Notes: generated by a model not told the origin, from the letters alone. 32,347 bases of DNA from Prevotella sp. (GCA_017619275.1 JAFZSR010000127.1:1-32347), one strand, 5' to 3'. Counted from the stretch's first letter, positions 1 through 7,849 are shown. Made by a program: numbers and translations.

Positions 1-257
1 ACGCCCAGCACGGCGGGCAGCAGGTCGTCGGCGGTCACCACGGCGAATCCGCTTTCCTCGGTGCCAATCACCTCAATCTGCTCCATGCTGCGGAGCACTT
101 TCAAGGGCACATTCGATGGAGCCCGATGCGAGGTGGCGCGCTGGCCATTGATGGCCTGGCGAGCAGCATCAAACATCTGAGCTTTCGTGCGTGGAGCGGC
201 CATTGCTGCAGATGCAGAAAGCATCAGCAAGGTCATCATGGCGAATACTTTTTTCAT
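1..257 (-). CDS. Secreted C10 (streptopain)-like peptidase, N-terminal fragment
   Basis: Read on the minus strand from ATG at 257, the frame is open to the window edge (85 codons), so only the N-terminus is present. It begins MKKVFAMMTLLMLSASAAMA, a clear signal peptide with likely cleavage before APRTKAQ. The mature part contains LKVLRSMEQIEVIG and then GFAVVTADDLLPAVLGV. The pattern GF-V/A-VV-x-ADD-LPAVLG is typical of the Spi-like inhibitory prodomain that precedes the catalytic domain in Bacteroidales C10 cysteine peptidases. The catalytic Cys/His region lies outside the window, so the protease assignment rests on the prodomain only. The gene is divergent from the threonine dehydrogenase-like gene, with a promoter-like TAATTTTG in the shared spacer. 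Confidence 0.65.
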   Translation of the reverse strand, partial: MKKVFAMMTLLMLSASAAMAAPRTKAQMFDAARQAINGQRATSHRAPSNVPLKVLRSMEQIEVIGTEESGFAVVTADDLLPAVLG

Positions 258-298
258 GTCTTGATGGGTTGAAAATTATTAAAATTGCAAAATCCGTG

Positions 299-306
299 CA
301 AAATTA
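299..306 (-). promoter_or_regulatory. Promoter -7 box for the C10 peptidase-like gene
   Basis: The minus strand reads TAATTTTG, matching the Bacteroidetes -7 consensus TAnnTTTG, about 42 bp upstream of the ATG. A convincing TTTG -33 box is not visible at the expected distance, so this is a moderate call. Confidence 0.45.
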
Positions 307-359
307 CACATTTTTTCCCGAATACGAACAGAACGGCGCGTTTTTTTGCAAAAAAATCT

Positions 360-390
360 TTTGCAGTATGATTCCTTATTCGTAACTTTG
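360..390 (+). promoter_or_regulatory. Bacteroidetes-type promoter for the SDR/helicase pair
   Basis: TTTG at 360-363, a 19-bp spacer and TAACTTTG at 383-390 (followed by CAG) match the Bacteroidetes housekeeping promoter. Transcription would begin near 397, leaving a leader of roughly 27 nt before ATG 424. This argues against starts further upstream in the same open frame. Confidence 0.75.
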
Positions 391-423
391 CAGCAGAAAA
401 GACATCTTAAATCGTTTACAACA

Positions 424-1392
424 ATGAAAAATATATTGGTAATTGGCTCAACGGGGCAGATTGGCTCGGAGTTGACGATGGAGCTACGGCGGCGATATGG
501 CGGCGACCATGTGGTGGCTGGCTACATCAAGGGAGCCGAGCCCAAAGGCGACCTGGAGGCCAGCGGTCCGCACGCCGTGGCCGACGTCACCGACGCCGAA
601 GGCATCCTCAACATTGTGAAAACCCACCACATCGACACCATCTACAACTTGGCGGCGCTGCTCTCGGTGGTGGCCGAGTCGAAGCCCCGCCTGGCCTGGC
701 AGATTGGCATCGACGGGCTTTGGAACGTCCTGGAGGTGGCCCGCGCGGAGCATTGCGCCGTGTTCACCCCCAGCTCGATAGGCTCGTTTGGACTGGAGAC
801 GCCCCACGACATGACCCCGCAGGACACCATCCAGCGCCCACGTACCATCTACGGCGTGTCGAAGGTGACCACCGAGCTGCTCAGCGACTGGTTTCACCAT
901 AAGTATGGCGTGGACACGCGCTCGGTTCGTTTCCCCGGCATCATCAGCCATGTGACGCCTCCCGGCGGAGGCACCACCGACTACGCCGTCGACATCTATT
1001 ACTATGCCGTGCGTGGACAGAAGTTCACCTGCCCCATCAAGGCCGGCACCCGCATGGACATGATGTATATGCCCGACGCCCTGCGTGCCGCCATCGAACT
1101 GATGGAGGCCGACCCCACGCGGCTGGTGCATCACAACGGATTCAACGTGGCCGCCATGAGCTTCGACCCCGACATGATTTTCCACGCCATCCGCAAGCTG
1201 CGCCCCGCCTTCGAGATGGACTACAACGTGGACCCGCTGAAGCAGTCTATAGCCGAGTCGTGGCCCGACATGATGGACGACAGCTGCGCCCGCCGCGAGT
1301 GGGGATGGGAGCACCACTACGGACTGATAGACATGACGGCCGACATGCTGCAGAAGCTGAGCGAGCGACTGGAACGCGATGGAAGCATCTGA
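424..1392 (+). CDS. NAD-dependent epimerase/dehydratase, SDR-type L-threonine 3-dehydrogenase-like
   Basis: This 322-residue extended short-chain dehydrogenase has the Rossmann motif GSTGQIG at residues 8-14 and the catalytic YGVSK (Tyr143, Lys147). The segment around TPSSIGSFG, TPQDTIQRPRTIYGVSK and VRFPGIIS is characteristic of the UDP-glucose-4-epimerase-like L-threonine dehydrogenases of Bacteroidetes, which oxidise L-threonine to 2-amino-3-ketobutyrate with NAD+ in the cytoplasm. The frame is open further upstream to 346, but the promoter lies in that extension and MKNILVIG is the natural N-terminus. The usual partner, 2-amino-3-ketobutyrate CoA ligase, is not next to it. Its last 14 bp overlap the start of the helicase gene, which suggests translational coupling. 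Another sugar-nucleotide epimerase is possible but less likely. Confidence 0.85.
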   Translation: MKNILVIGSTGQIGSELTMELRRRYGGDHVVAGYIKGAEPKGDLEASGPHAVADVTDAEGILNIVKTHHIDTIYNLAALLSVVAESKPRLAWQIGIDGLWNVLEVARAEHCAVFTPSSIGSFGLETPHDMTPQDTIQRPRTIYGVSKVTTELLSDWFHHKYGVDTRSVRFPGIISHVTPPGGGTTDYAVDIYYYAVRGQKFTCPIKAGTRMDMMYMPDALRAAIELMEADPTRLVHHNGFNVAAMSFDPDMIFHAIRKLRPAFEMDYNVDPLKQSIAESWPDMMDDSCARREWGWEHHYGLIDMTADMLQKLSERLERDGSI

Positions 1393-4300
1393 ACTATTCG
1401 ACATCTGCCAAGACTTGGCTGCCAATCCTCCCGGAGCAGAGGCAACCAGCCAACTGCACCAGGTGCTGGTGCTGACATGTGCCGAGGGCTGCCGCCAACA
1501 GGGCGGTGCCTTCGGCAACTTGTTTTCGCAGGTGGACTTCCTGTGCAAGCGGTTGGGGCTGTCGGCGACGCAGACATTCGACGTGCAGACGGCTCGACGG
1601 CACACCAACAGCGGGCACCCCATCGACCCAGCCGACTGGCCCTACGACGTGATGGCCGTGGCGCGTCTGGTGTCGGCGGTGTTTCGCGCCGATGTGCCCG
1701 GCACGCTGTTGCAGCTGCTGCCCGTCAATGAGCGCCCACGTGAGAAGGGGCTGCGCATCAACAAGGACTATGTGCGCTGCATCGTGGACCGTGTGGAACA
1801 GGACTTCATCCACGCCCATACGGACGATGGCCCCCTCGTCGTTGACTACCGCAACACCGACGACGGGCGCGACTTTGCCTATCTGCAGAAGCTGCTGCGC
1901 CCCGGCATGCAGATGAACCTGCTCGACAGTCATGTCGACGACCAAAGGGCCGATCTCGCCCCTGTGGTGGTGCCCACCATCGTGGTGGTGGAGCCCGATT
2001 TCCTCATCGACATCTCGTCGCTCGCCGCCTGCTTCACCGACTACGGCCACCACGCGCTGCTCTACACGCTGAACCGCCTGAAGGAAAACGCGAACACGCA
2101 GGCCATCCTGATAGGAAACTTCGCTGGCACGGCCCTCGACGACATCATCCGCCTCCAGCGCGAAGAGAAGAACTACGATGCGCTCACCGACGAGGACATC
2201 GCCGCTCGCTCGTTGCGCCGCTTCTTCCGCGAGCAAGCGCTGCGGCTCTTGGCCTGTAGCGATTTCGATGCCACCCAGTTCAAGCAGATGGCTGTGGAGC
2301 AGGTGAAGAACATCCGCGAGGCAGTGAAGATCATCGGCAACGCCGCCGCCTCGTTCCTGCTGGAGCCTTCCTTCGTGAGCGAGCATCTGGGCGTGCAGGG
2401 CCGTGTAGACCTGATGAGCGACATCAGTCCCGACGCCGCCCAACGCGGAACGCTGCTGGTGGAGCAGAAAGCGGGCCGCAACTACAAGATTGAATACGGC
2501 AGCCACGACAGCCACGGCCTTCAGGTAGAGACCCACTATGTGCAGCTGCTGCTCTACTATGCCGTGCTGCGCTACAACTTCGGCCTTTCCGACCGACGCG
2601 TTGACATGCGTCTGCTCTATTCGCGCTATCCTGCGGCGAAGGGTCTGCTCACGGTGAACTACTACCGCACGCTGCTGCGCGAGGCTCTGTGTCTGCGCAA
2701 CAAAATCGTGGCCACCGAGCTGCTCATCGCCCGCGATGGCTTCGGCCGCATCGCCCCCCTCTTGACTGTTGATTTTATATATAAAGGTTATGCGCGTGAT
2801 GCCCATTTCCACCGCTATGTGGAACCTCCTGTCGTCCAGCTGTCGCGTCACCTGGCAATGCTCTCCCCGCTTGAACGCACCTACTACGAGCGCATGCTCA
2901 CCTTCGTCTATCGCGAACAGTTGGCTGCCAAGATTGGTTCGGCCGAAATGCGCCTACACCATAGCGGCGGCAGCACCGCCGACCTGTGGCAGATGTCGCT
3001 GGCCGAGAAGATAGAGACGGGGAATATTATAATCGGACACGTACCCTCCCAAGAAACCTTACCCCAAGTCCCCACCGGACCCACCCCCAGCCCCTCCCTG
3101 CAGGGAGGGGAGCAGATAGTTTTGCTGCAAATAAATCAAATGGCAAGTCTATATACGCCCCTCCCTACAAGGGAGGGGATGGGGGAGGGTCCGATGGGTC
3201 TGGAGGGTCCGGTGGGTCCGCTTAGCGGCCTTCTTAACTTCCGCCCCGGCGACATGGTCTACCTCTATGCCTTCAGGGGCGAGCCCGACGTTAGGCACAG
3301 CGTGCTGTTCAAGGCCACATTGAAGGAGCTGGGTACCGACACGGTGACGCTGGTGATGACCGACGTGCAGCAGAATGCCGACCTCTTCAACCCTGCACAA
3401 CAGCGATTGTGGGCGGTGGAGCATGCCGGCAACGACGTGGGCACGGGGTCGGCCATCCGCTCGCTGCAGCAGTTCATCACCTCCTGCCCCGACCGTCGAC
3501 AGCTGCTGCTGGGACAACGACCACCACGAGCCAATACTGGACTACGGCTGAGCCGAAACTACCATCCCGACTACGACGAGGTGCTGTTGCGCATCAAGCA
3601 GGCCCGCGATTATTTCCTGCTGGTGGGGCCGCCCGGCACAGGCAAGACCTCCATGGCCCTGCGCTTCATGGTGGAAGAGGAAGAGCAGGGCAACATCCTC
3701 CTCATGGCCTACACCAACCGCGCCGTCGACGAGATTTGCGACATGCTCTGCCAGGCGGGAAAGGCGTTCCTGCGCATCGGACGAACAGCCTCGTGCGATG
3801 AGCGCTTCCGCCCCTACCTGCTCGACGTGGCGCTGGCCAACAGTCAGCACCTCAGCGACGCCCAGCAGCTGGTCGACACCACGCACATCATCGTCTCCAC
3901 CACGTCGATGCTGCTCTCCCAGTCGTGGGTGCTGCAGCTGAAACACTTTGCGCTGGCCATCGTCGACGAGGCGTCGCAGATTCTGGAGCCGGGGCTGATG
4001 GGTCTGCTCAGCAGCGAGGCCGTGGAGCGCTTCGTGCTCGTGGGCGACCACAAGCAGCTGCCTGCCGTGGTGCAGCAGGCCCCCGAGCAGAGCGTGGTGA
4101 CCGAGCAGTGTCTGCGTGACATCTGCCTCGACGATTGCCGCCATAGCCTTTTCGAGCGACTGCTGCGCTGGGAGCGGCAGCAGGGGCGCACATCGTTCAT
4201 TGGCACCCTGCATGCCCATGGTCGCATGCACTCCGCCGTGGCTCGTTTCCCCCTCACTCATTTCTATCAGCGCGAAGAGCTGCATGCCGTGCCCCTGCCG

Positions 4301-4921
4301 CACCAGCGCGAGGATGACCTGGGCTACGACCTGCCCGCCCGCGACCATCTGGACGAACTGCTGAAGACAAGGAGAATATTGTTTATAGACACGGCCCCGG
4401 CCCCCTCCAACCTCCCCCAACTGGGGGAGGCTTTCCCTGCGACTTCCTCATGCGGAGCAGCCTCCCCCAGTTGGGAGAGGTTGGAGGGGGCCGGGGCTGG
4501 GTTGGAGGGGGACCTAGTTGCTGACCTGCTGAATCGTATCTATCGTTTCACAGCCAGCCATTTCATCCCGTCGAGGACCGTGGGGGTGATTGTGCCCTAT
4601 CGGCGGCAGATAGCCCTCATTCGCCAGGCGATGGTCGGGACGCCCTTGGAGCAGATAGGCAGCGACATCTGCATCGACACCGTGGAGCGCTATCAGGGCA
4701 GCCAGCGCGATGTCATCATCTTCAGCTTCGGCGTCACCCACCGTTTCCAGCTCGATTTCCTCACGGCCAGCACCTTTGCCGACGACGACGGCACACTGGT
4801 CGACCGCAAGCTGAACGTAGCACTCACCCGTGCCCGCCGCCAAATGATTATCGTGGGGCAGTCGTCCGTGCTGAACCATGTCCCTCTGTTCCGGCAACTC
4901 ATCGATAGCTACAGCGATTAA
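1379..4921 (+). CDS. Fusion of PD-(D/E)XK nuclease and superfamily 1 (Dna2-like) helicase, with two repeat-derived inserts
   Basis: The 1180-residue protein has a RecB/Cas4-like nuclease signature in its N-terminal half (GRVDL with Asp344, then EQK with Glu362 and Lys364). The C-terminal SF1B helicase has Walker A GPPGTGKT at 750-757, DEAS at 863-866, GDHKQLP from 889, TVERYQGSQRD, and NVALTRAR near 1146-1153. The arrangement resembles Dna2-type nuclease-helicases, so it probably acts on DNA flaps or ends during repair; the exact role is unknown. Two stretches look foreign to the fold: residues about 566-614 (Pro/Gly-rich, between nuclease and helicase) and about 1006-1041 (inside the helicase half). 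Both are encoded by GC-rich palindromes (3076-3220 and 4394-4500) that keep the frame open. The ATG overlaps the previous gene by 14 bp. Confidence 0.85.
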   Translation: MEASELFDICQDLAANPPGAEATSQLHQVLVLTCAEGCRQQGGAFGNLFSQVDFLCKRLGLSATQTFDVQTARRHTNSGHPIDPADWPYDVMAVARLVSAVFRADVPGTLLQLLPVNERPREKGLRINKDYVRCIVDRVEQDFIHAHTDDGPLVVDYRNTDDGRDFAYLQKLLRPGMQMNLLDSHVDDQRADLAPVVVPTIVVVEPDFLIDISSLAACFTDYGHHALLYTLNRLKENANTQAILIGNFAGTALDDIIRLQREEKNYDALTDEDIAARSLRRFFREQALRLLACSDFDATQFKQMAVEQVKNIREAVKIIGNAAASFLLEPSFVSEHLGVQGRVDLMSDISPDAAQRGTLLVEQKAGRNYKIEYGSHDSHGLQVETHYVQLLLYYAVLRYNFGLSDRRVDMRLLYSRYPAAKGLLTVNYYRTLLREALCLRNKIVATELLIARDGFGRIAPLLTVDFIYKGYARDAHFHRYVEPPVVQLSRHLAMLSPLERTYYERMLTFVYREQLAAKIGSAEMRLHHSGGSTADLWQMSLAEKIETGNIIIGHVPSQETLPQVPTGPTPSPSLQGGEQIVLLQINQMASLYTPLPTREGMGEGPMGLEGPVGPLSGLLNFRPGDMVYLYAFRGEPDVRHSVLFKATLKELGTDTVTLVMTDVQQNADLFNPAQQRLWAVEHAGNDVGTGSAIRSLQQFITSCPDRRQLLLGQRPPRANTGLRLSRNYHPDYDEVLLRIKQARDYFLLVGPPGTGKTSMALRFMVEEEEQGNILLMAYTNRAVDEICDMLCQAGKAFLRIGRTASCDERFRPYLLDVALANSQHLSDAQQLVDTTHIIVSTTSMLLSQSWVLQLKHFALAIVDEASQILEPGLMGLLSSEAVERFVLVGDHKQLPAVVQQAPEQSVVTEQCLRDICLDDCRHSLFERLLRWERQQGRTSFIGTLHAHGRMHSAVARFPLTHFYQREELHAVPLPHQREDDLGYDLPARDHLDELLKTRRILFIDTAPAPSNLPQLGEAFPATSSCGAASPSWERLEGAGAGLEGDLVADLLNRIYRFTASHFIPSRTVGVIVPYRRQIALIRQAMVGTPLEQIGSDICIDTVERYQGSQRDVIIFSFGVTHRFQLDFLTASTFADDDGTLVDRKLNVALTRARRQMIIVGQSSVLNHVPLFRQLIDSYSD
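3076..3220 (+). repeat. GC-rich palindromic element inside the helicase gene (copy 1)
   Basis: Two imperfect inverted arms, 3076-3110 and 3158-3193, flank an AT-richer core of 47 bp. Each arm contains its own palindrome: CCCCTCCCTGCAGGGAGGGG at 3091-3110 and a near-identical one at 3158-3178. A tail to 3220 repeats GGGTCCG-like 9-mers. The whole element is translated in frame, giving PSPSLQGG, then a core, then TPLPTREG. The core AGTCTATATAC and AGCAGATA are shared with the element in dnaG. Confidence 0.85.
4394..4500 (+). repeat. GC-rich palindromic element inside the helicase gene (copy 2)
   Basis: The left arm 4394-4432 (GGCCCCGGCCCCCTCCAACC and onward) and the right arm 4459-4500 are near-perfect reverse complements around a 26-bp centre. 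Each arm also carries a smaller palindrome, CCTCCCCCAACTGGGGGAGG at 4411-4430. It reads in frame as a Pro/Gly/Ala/Ser-rich peptide interrupting the helicase half. Its arm sequence differs from copy 1, so it is a separate subfamily. Confidence 0.8.
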
Positions 4922-5015
4922 AAAAACGTACAAGGAATCTACTGATTATCACGGCATTGGGCATACCAACAACGGAACGAGAGTTCGTTTGGAAAAATCC
5001 CAAGCCATAGGCCCC

Positions 5016-5080
5016 AAAAAAGTCAACGAGATTTTTCAAAAAATGAACGAGATTTTTCAAAAAGTCAACGACTTTTTTTC
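5016..5080. repeat. AT-rich palindromic repeat, probable terminator region (site A)
   Basis: Three units of about 21 bp follow the pattern A5-6, GTCAACGAG or TGAACGAG, ATTTTTC. They end in an AAAAAGTC-AAC-GACTTTTT hairpin (5059-5077) with a T tract to 5079. The site lies between the convergent helicase and lipoprotein genes. The same units recur at 15010-15075 and 31635-31722. Confidence 0.7.
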
Positions 5081-5149
5081 GTGGGGAGCACTCCTATCTT
5101 TTTTTACACTTAAATGCGGATAATCATTCGGTGCAATAAAAACACAAAA

Positions 5150-5211
5150 CGGTCGTTAAGACCGAAAAGTTCTTTGCGAAAGCAAAGGGATAAAGCCGAG
5201 TGGTTTTTTTT
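5150..5211. other. Cluster of small hairpins with a T tract, function unknown
   Basis: CGGTC-gttaa-GACCG (5150-5164) is followed by CTTTGC-gaaa-GCAAAG (5172-5187), a stem closed by a GNRA-type GAAA loop, and then by eight Ts at 5204-5211. There is no open frame of note here. It could be a terminator remnant or part of a small RNA; the sequence alone does not decide. Confidence 0.35.
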
Positions 5212-5237
5212 GTCTAAGTTGTCTTTAAAACAACAAG

Positions 5238-5370
5238 GCGCAGCCACTCCCCTCCCTTTCAAGGGGAGGGGCAGGGGTGGGGTCTGTATATTCTTCATTC
5301 GCAGGATTTTAGAGACCCCACCCCTTCCCCCTCCCCGTAAGGGCAGGGTTCAGGAGGGGAGTGGCTGCGC
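5238..5370. repeat. Intergenic GC-rich palindromic element with perfect terminal inverted repeats
   Basis: The ends are perfect 18-bp inverted repeats: GCGCAGCCACTCCCCTCC at 5238-5255 and its complement at 5353-5370. Inside are a second perfect inverted pair (AGGGGTGGGGTCT at 5273-5285, complement at 5313-5325) and sub-palindromes of the CCCCTCC...GGAGGGG kind. It lies 15 bp beyond the lipoprotein stop codon and resembles the elements inside genes, so it may show what a whole element looks like. It may also end transcription. Confidence 0.8.
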
Positions 5371-5385
5371 GTCGTTTATCACAAG

Positions 5386-6030
5386 TCAGAACTTGATGTA
5401 GAGGTGGTCGAACTTCCTACTGAAATCCTTGACGGCCATCATCATCCATTCCTTGTTGAACTTGTCGCCGGGAACAATATAATCGCTGCTGGTTTGCAGT
5501 TCGTTGCCCTCGGCATCCATGTACACCCACTTGAATTCAACCTCCTTGTTGACAGGCTTTGTCAGGGTTACATCGAAGACGAAGTAGAAATAGGCGCGGT
5601 CGGCTTCCATCACCTTCAGTTTCACGCTGGCATCGGCAATTTGGCTCTTGTCATACTCCACCTTGATGTCCTTCCCCTCGAGTGCGTTAGAGGCCTCGGC
5701 AATCTTCGCTTTGTAGTATTCCGACAACTGTTTCTCGGCCTCGTCGCGCAACGACTTGTTCTTCGCAGCCGCATCCAGATCCTCGGTTTTCAGCTCCCTG
5801 AAATGCTTGCCCATAATGGTTCCGGCTTCCAGCTGCTGTTCCAGCAGTAAAGGCAGATTGCCAAATATCGGCGACTCCGGGGCTGTAACCGTCTGCTCGG
5901 CCTGTTTGATGGCCTCCTCTACGATTCCGCCGTCTAAGCCCGAACCGCCACCTTTGCAACTGTTAAACACCATGCCCGAGAGGGCTCCTACTGCCAAAAT
6001 GGCAATCGATTTGAATAGATTCTTTTTCAT
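5386..6030 (-). CDS. Predicted lipoprotein of unknown function
   Basis: The 214-residue product starts MKKNLFKSIAILAVGALSGM and has a Bacteroidetes-style lipobox (FNSC, Cys25) followed by KGGGSG. A Gly/charged stretch after the Cys is typical of surface-exposed Bacteroidetes lipoproteins, so it is probably lipid-anchored. The middle (about residues 75-115) is Lys/Glu/Ala-rich and probably helical. The C-terminal third (VEFKWVYMDAEGNEL onward) looks like beta strands. I do not recognise a family. It lies 80 bp downstream of rsgA on the same strand and has no clear promoter of its own, so it may be expressed with frr and rsgA. Confidence 0.75.
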   Translation of the reverse strand: MKKNLFKSIAILAVGALSGMVFNSCKGGGSGLDGGIVEEAIKQAEQTVTAPESPIFGNLPLLLEQQLEAGTIMGKHFRELKTEDLDAAAKNKSLRDEAEKQLSEYYKAKIAEASNALEGKDIKVEYDKSQIADASVKLKVMEADRAYFYFVFDVTLTKPVNKEVEFKWVYMDAEGNELQTSSDYIVPGDKFNKEWMMMAVKDFSRKFDHLYIKF

Positions 6031-6110
6031 AAGCTTGTTGGTCGTCAGACCGTCTTAGTTGTTAGTTAATGTGAAATGCTGTTTCGAGGTTTGTTTTTGT
6101 GTCCCGTTGG

Positions 6111-7172
6111 TCAGTAGGCTTCGCGGTACTTGCTCTCGTCTTTGTCGTTGAGCATCGAGACGTAGCTTTGGTAGCGGCTTTGGGCGATGAGGTGGTCGTC
6201 GAGCGCGCGTAGCACGGCACAGCCTGGCTCGTGGGTGTGGGTGCAGTTGGAGAAGCGGCAGTCTTTCGAGAAGCGGAAGATTTCCTTGAAATAGCCCGAA
6301 ATCTCCTCAGGCTCCATGTCGAAAGTGCCGAAACCCTTGATGCCCGGGGTGTCGATGAGATAAGCCCCCCCTACGGCCCCCGATAAGGGAGAAGCCCCCC
6401 CTACGGCCCCCGAGGGGGTTTCTATAGTTTTGCCTGTAGCAGGGTCTATCGTAGCCCCCTCGGGGGCTGAAGGGGGGGCTAGTGCGGGGCCTATCGGTAT
6501 CATCTCGCTGAAGGTGGTGGTGTGCATGCCGGTGTTGTGGGCGTCGCTGATTTCGGCTGTGCGCAGGTTGGCATCGGGCACCAGGCGGTTGATGAGTGTC
6601 GATTTGCCTACGCCGCTGTTGCCGCTCAGCAGTGTGATTTTGCCATTGAGCAGGGGGCGCAGGGCATCGAGTCCGCTGCCCGTGGCGGCCGAGATTTGCA
6701 GACAGTGGTAGCCCACCGTCTCGTAGAGCGTCACCATCATCTGCTGTAGACGGCGCTCATCATCGTCGAGCAGGTCGGTCTTGTTGAACGCCAGCACCAC
6801 GGGCACGCGGTAGGCCTCGGCCGAGGCCAGGAAGCGGTCGATGAACGTGGTGCTGGTCTCTGGGCGCACCACCGTCACCACAAGTAGAGCCTGGTCGACA
6901 TTGGCCGCCAGGATGTGGCTCTGCTTCGACAGATTGATGCTCTTGCGGATGATGTAGTTGCGGCGGTCTTCAATGGCGGTGATGAAGGCCGCGTCGTGCT
7001 CGCCTTGCGGCGCCAGCACCTCCACGCGGTCGCCCACGGCCACGGGGTTGGTGCTGCGAATGCCCTTCAGGCGGAAGTTGCCCTTAATCTTACAATCAAG
7101 CAGCTGGCCACCGTCGGTGCGGACGGTGTACCAGCTGCCAGTATTCTTAATGACGAGTCCTTTCAACGCCAA
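6111..7172 (-). CDS. rsgA: Ribosome small-subunit-dependent GTPase RsgA with an in-frame insert
   Basis: RsgA is a circularly permuted GTPase that checks late maturation of the 30S subunit. The 353-residue protein has an N-terminal OB-fold (about 1-75), G4 NKTD at 130-133, G1 GNSGVGKS at 184-191, the HTTT switch at 217-220, G3 DTPG at 274-277, and a zinc site Cys305-x4-Cys310-x-His312-x5-Cys318. In relatives only about 10-15 residues separate HTTT from DTPG; here there are 53. The extra residues (about 229-270, with SGAVGGA twice) are encoded by a GC-rich palindromic repeat. All catalytic motifs are intact and the frame is unbroken, so the gene is probably functional unless the insert disturbs switch movement. 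frr lies 45 bp upstream. Confidence 0.95.
   Translation of the reverse strand: MALKGLVIKNTGSWYTVRTDGGQLLDCKIKGNFRLKGIRSTNPVAVGDRVEVLAPQGEHDAAFITAIEDRRNYIIRKSINLSKQSHILAANVDQALLVVTVVRPETSTTFIDRFLASAEAYRVPVVLAFNKTDLLDDDERRLQQMMVTLYETVGYHCLQISAATGSGLDALRPLLNGKITLLSGNSGVGKSTLINRLVPDANLRTAEISDAHNTGMHTTTFSEMIPIGPALAPPSAPEGATIDPATGKTIETPSGAVGGASPLSGAVGGAYLIDTPGIKGFGTFDMEPEEISGYFKEIFRFSKDCRFSNCTHTHEPGCAVLRALDDHLIAQSRYQSYVSMLNDKDESKYREAY
6362..6480 (-). repeat. GC-rich palindromic element inside rsgA
   Basis: The arms 6392-6418 and 6454-6480 (AGCCCCCCCTACGGCCCCCG and a near-complement) flank a 35-bp AT-richer core. A partial extra copy of the first arm precedes it as a 30-bp tandem unit (6362-6391). 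Read with the gene it gives [12 protein letters not shown] and [10 protein letters not shown]. The same arm and the TTCTATAGT edge occur in rseP at the right end of the window. Confidence 0.85.
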
Positions 7173-7188
7173 TGTTTAAAGTATGACG

Positions 7189-7216
7189 TTCAACATTCAA
7201 CGTTCAACGTTCAATG
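7189..7216. repeat. 7-bp tandem repeat between frr and rsgA
   Basis: Four heptamers in a row (TTCAACA, TTCAACG, TTCAACG, TTCAATG) fill most of the 45-bp spacer. The array lies within one transcription unit and does not enter either reading frame. Confidence 0.75.
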
Positions 7217-7217
7217 T

Positions 7218-7778
7218 TTACACCGTCATGATTTCCTTGTTCTTGGCCTCGATGAGCGCGTCGAGCTTCTTAATCCACTTGTCGTGCAGCTTCTGCAGCT
7301 CCAGCTCGGCGTCCTTCTCGTTGTCTTCCGAGAGTCCGTCCTTGATGGCCTTCTTCAGCTTGTCCTTGATGTCGTTGCGCACATTACGCACCTCCACCTT
7401 GGTTTTTTCTGCAATCTTGTTGCACTGCTTCACCAGGTCGCGGCGGCGCTCCTCGGTGGGCTGGGGAATGGTGAGGCGTATCACTTCGCCGTTGTTCTCG
7501 GGTGTGATGCCTACGTCGCTGGCCATGATGGCCTTCTCGATGTCCTTTATCTGCTTGCGGTCCCAGGGCTTGATGGCGATGGTTCGGGCATCGGGACAGT
7601 TCACGGTGGCCACCTGGTTCAGGGGCACCTTGGAGCCATACGACTCCACTCTCACGCCGTCGAGGATGGCCACGTTGGCACGTCCGGCACGGATGCGGCT
7701 TAGCTCCTCGTCGAGGAACATGGCAGCCATCTCCATGCGCTCTTCGGCTTTCTGCAATGTTTCTTTTACGTCAATCAT
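7218..7778 (-). CDS. frr: Ribosome recycling factor
   Basis: The 186-residue protein has the normal length and sequence of RRF, which works with EF-G to split the post-termination ribosome. Recognisable stretches are LDEELSRIRAGRANVAILDG near the N-terminus, the loop domain VPLNQVATV, and the C-terminal helix with TEERRRDLVKQ and NVRND. It starts at ATG 7778 with a consensus promoter about 70 bp upstream, and heads a minus-strand unit with rsgA and probably the lipoprotein gene. Both frr and rsgA serve ribosome turnover or maturation, so joint expression makes sense. Confidence 0.97.
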   Translation of the reverse strand: MIDVKETLQKAEERMEMAAMFLDEELSRIRAGRANVAILDGVRVESYGSKVPLNQVATVNCPDARTIAIKPWDRKQIKDIEKAIMASDVGITPENNGEVIRLTIPQPTEERRRDLVKQCNKIAEKTKVEVRNVRNDIKDKLKKAIKDGLSEDNEKDAELELQKLHDKWIKKLDALIEAKNKEIMTV

Positions 7779-7849
7779 AGTTGTTATATCGTTTAATTAT
7801 TCAATCCGAAAATTCTTTGTCGGCTTCCGCATTTCTCGGTTTCTGCTGA

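Noticed and set aside
1394-2851. Long antisense open frame (485 codons) opposite the helicase gene
   Set aside because: It is a shadow of GC-rich codon use: no domain, His/Val-rich low-complexity translation, and no promoter. The same applies to the long frames opposite the second sensor kinase (12076-13743), the membrane AraC regulator (22310-23671) and the adhesin (27834-29228).
3060-3230. Possible frameshift or pseudogene in the helicase gene at the low-complexity segment
   Set aside because: The frame stays open through both inserts and all helicase motifs follow in the same frame, so an in-frame insert is the simpler reading.
4878-5123. 81-codon frame across the end of the helicase gene
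   Set aside because: It is largely the last helicase codons in another frame plus the AT-rich repeat, and has no start signal or domain.
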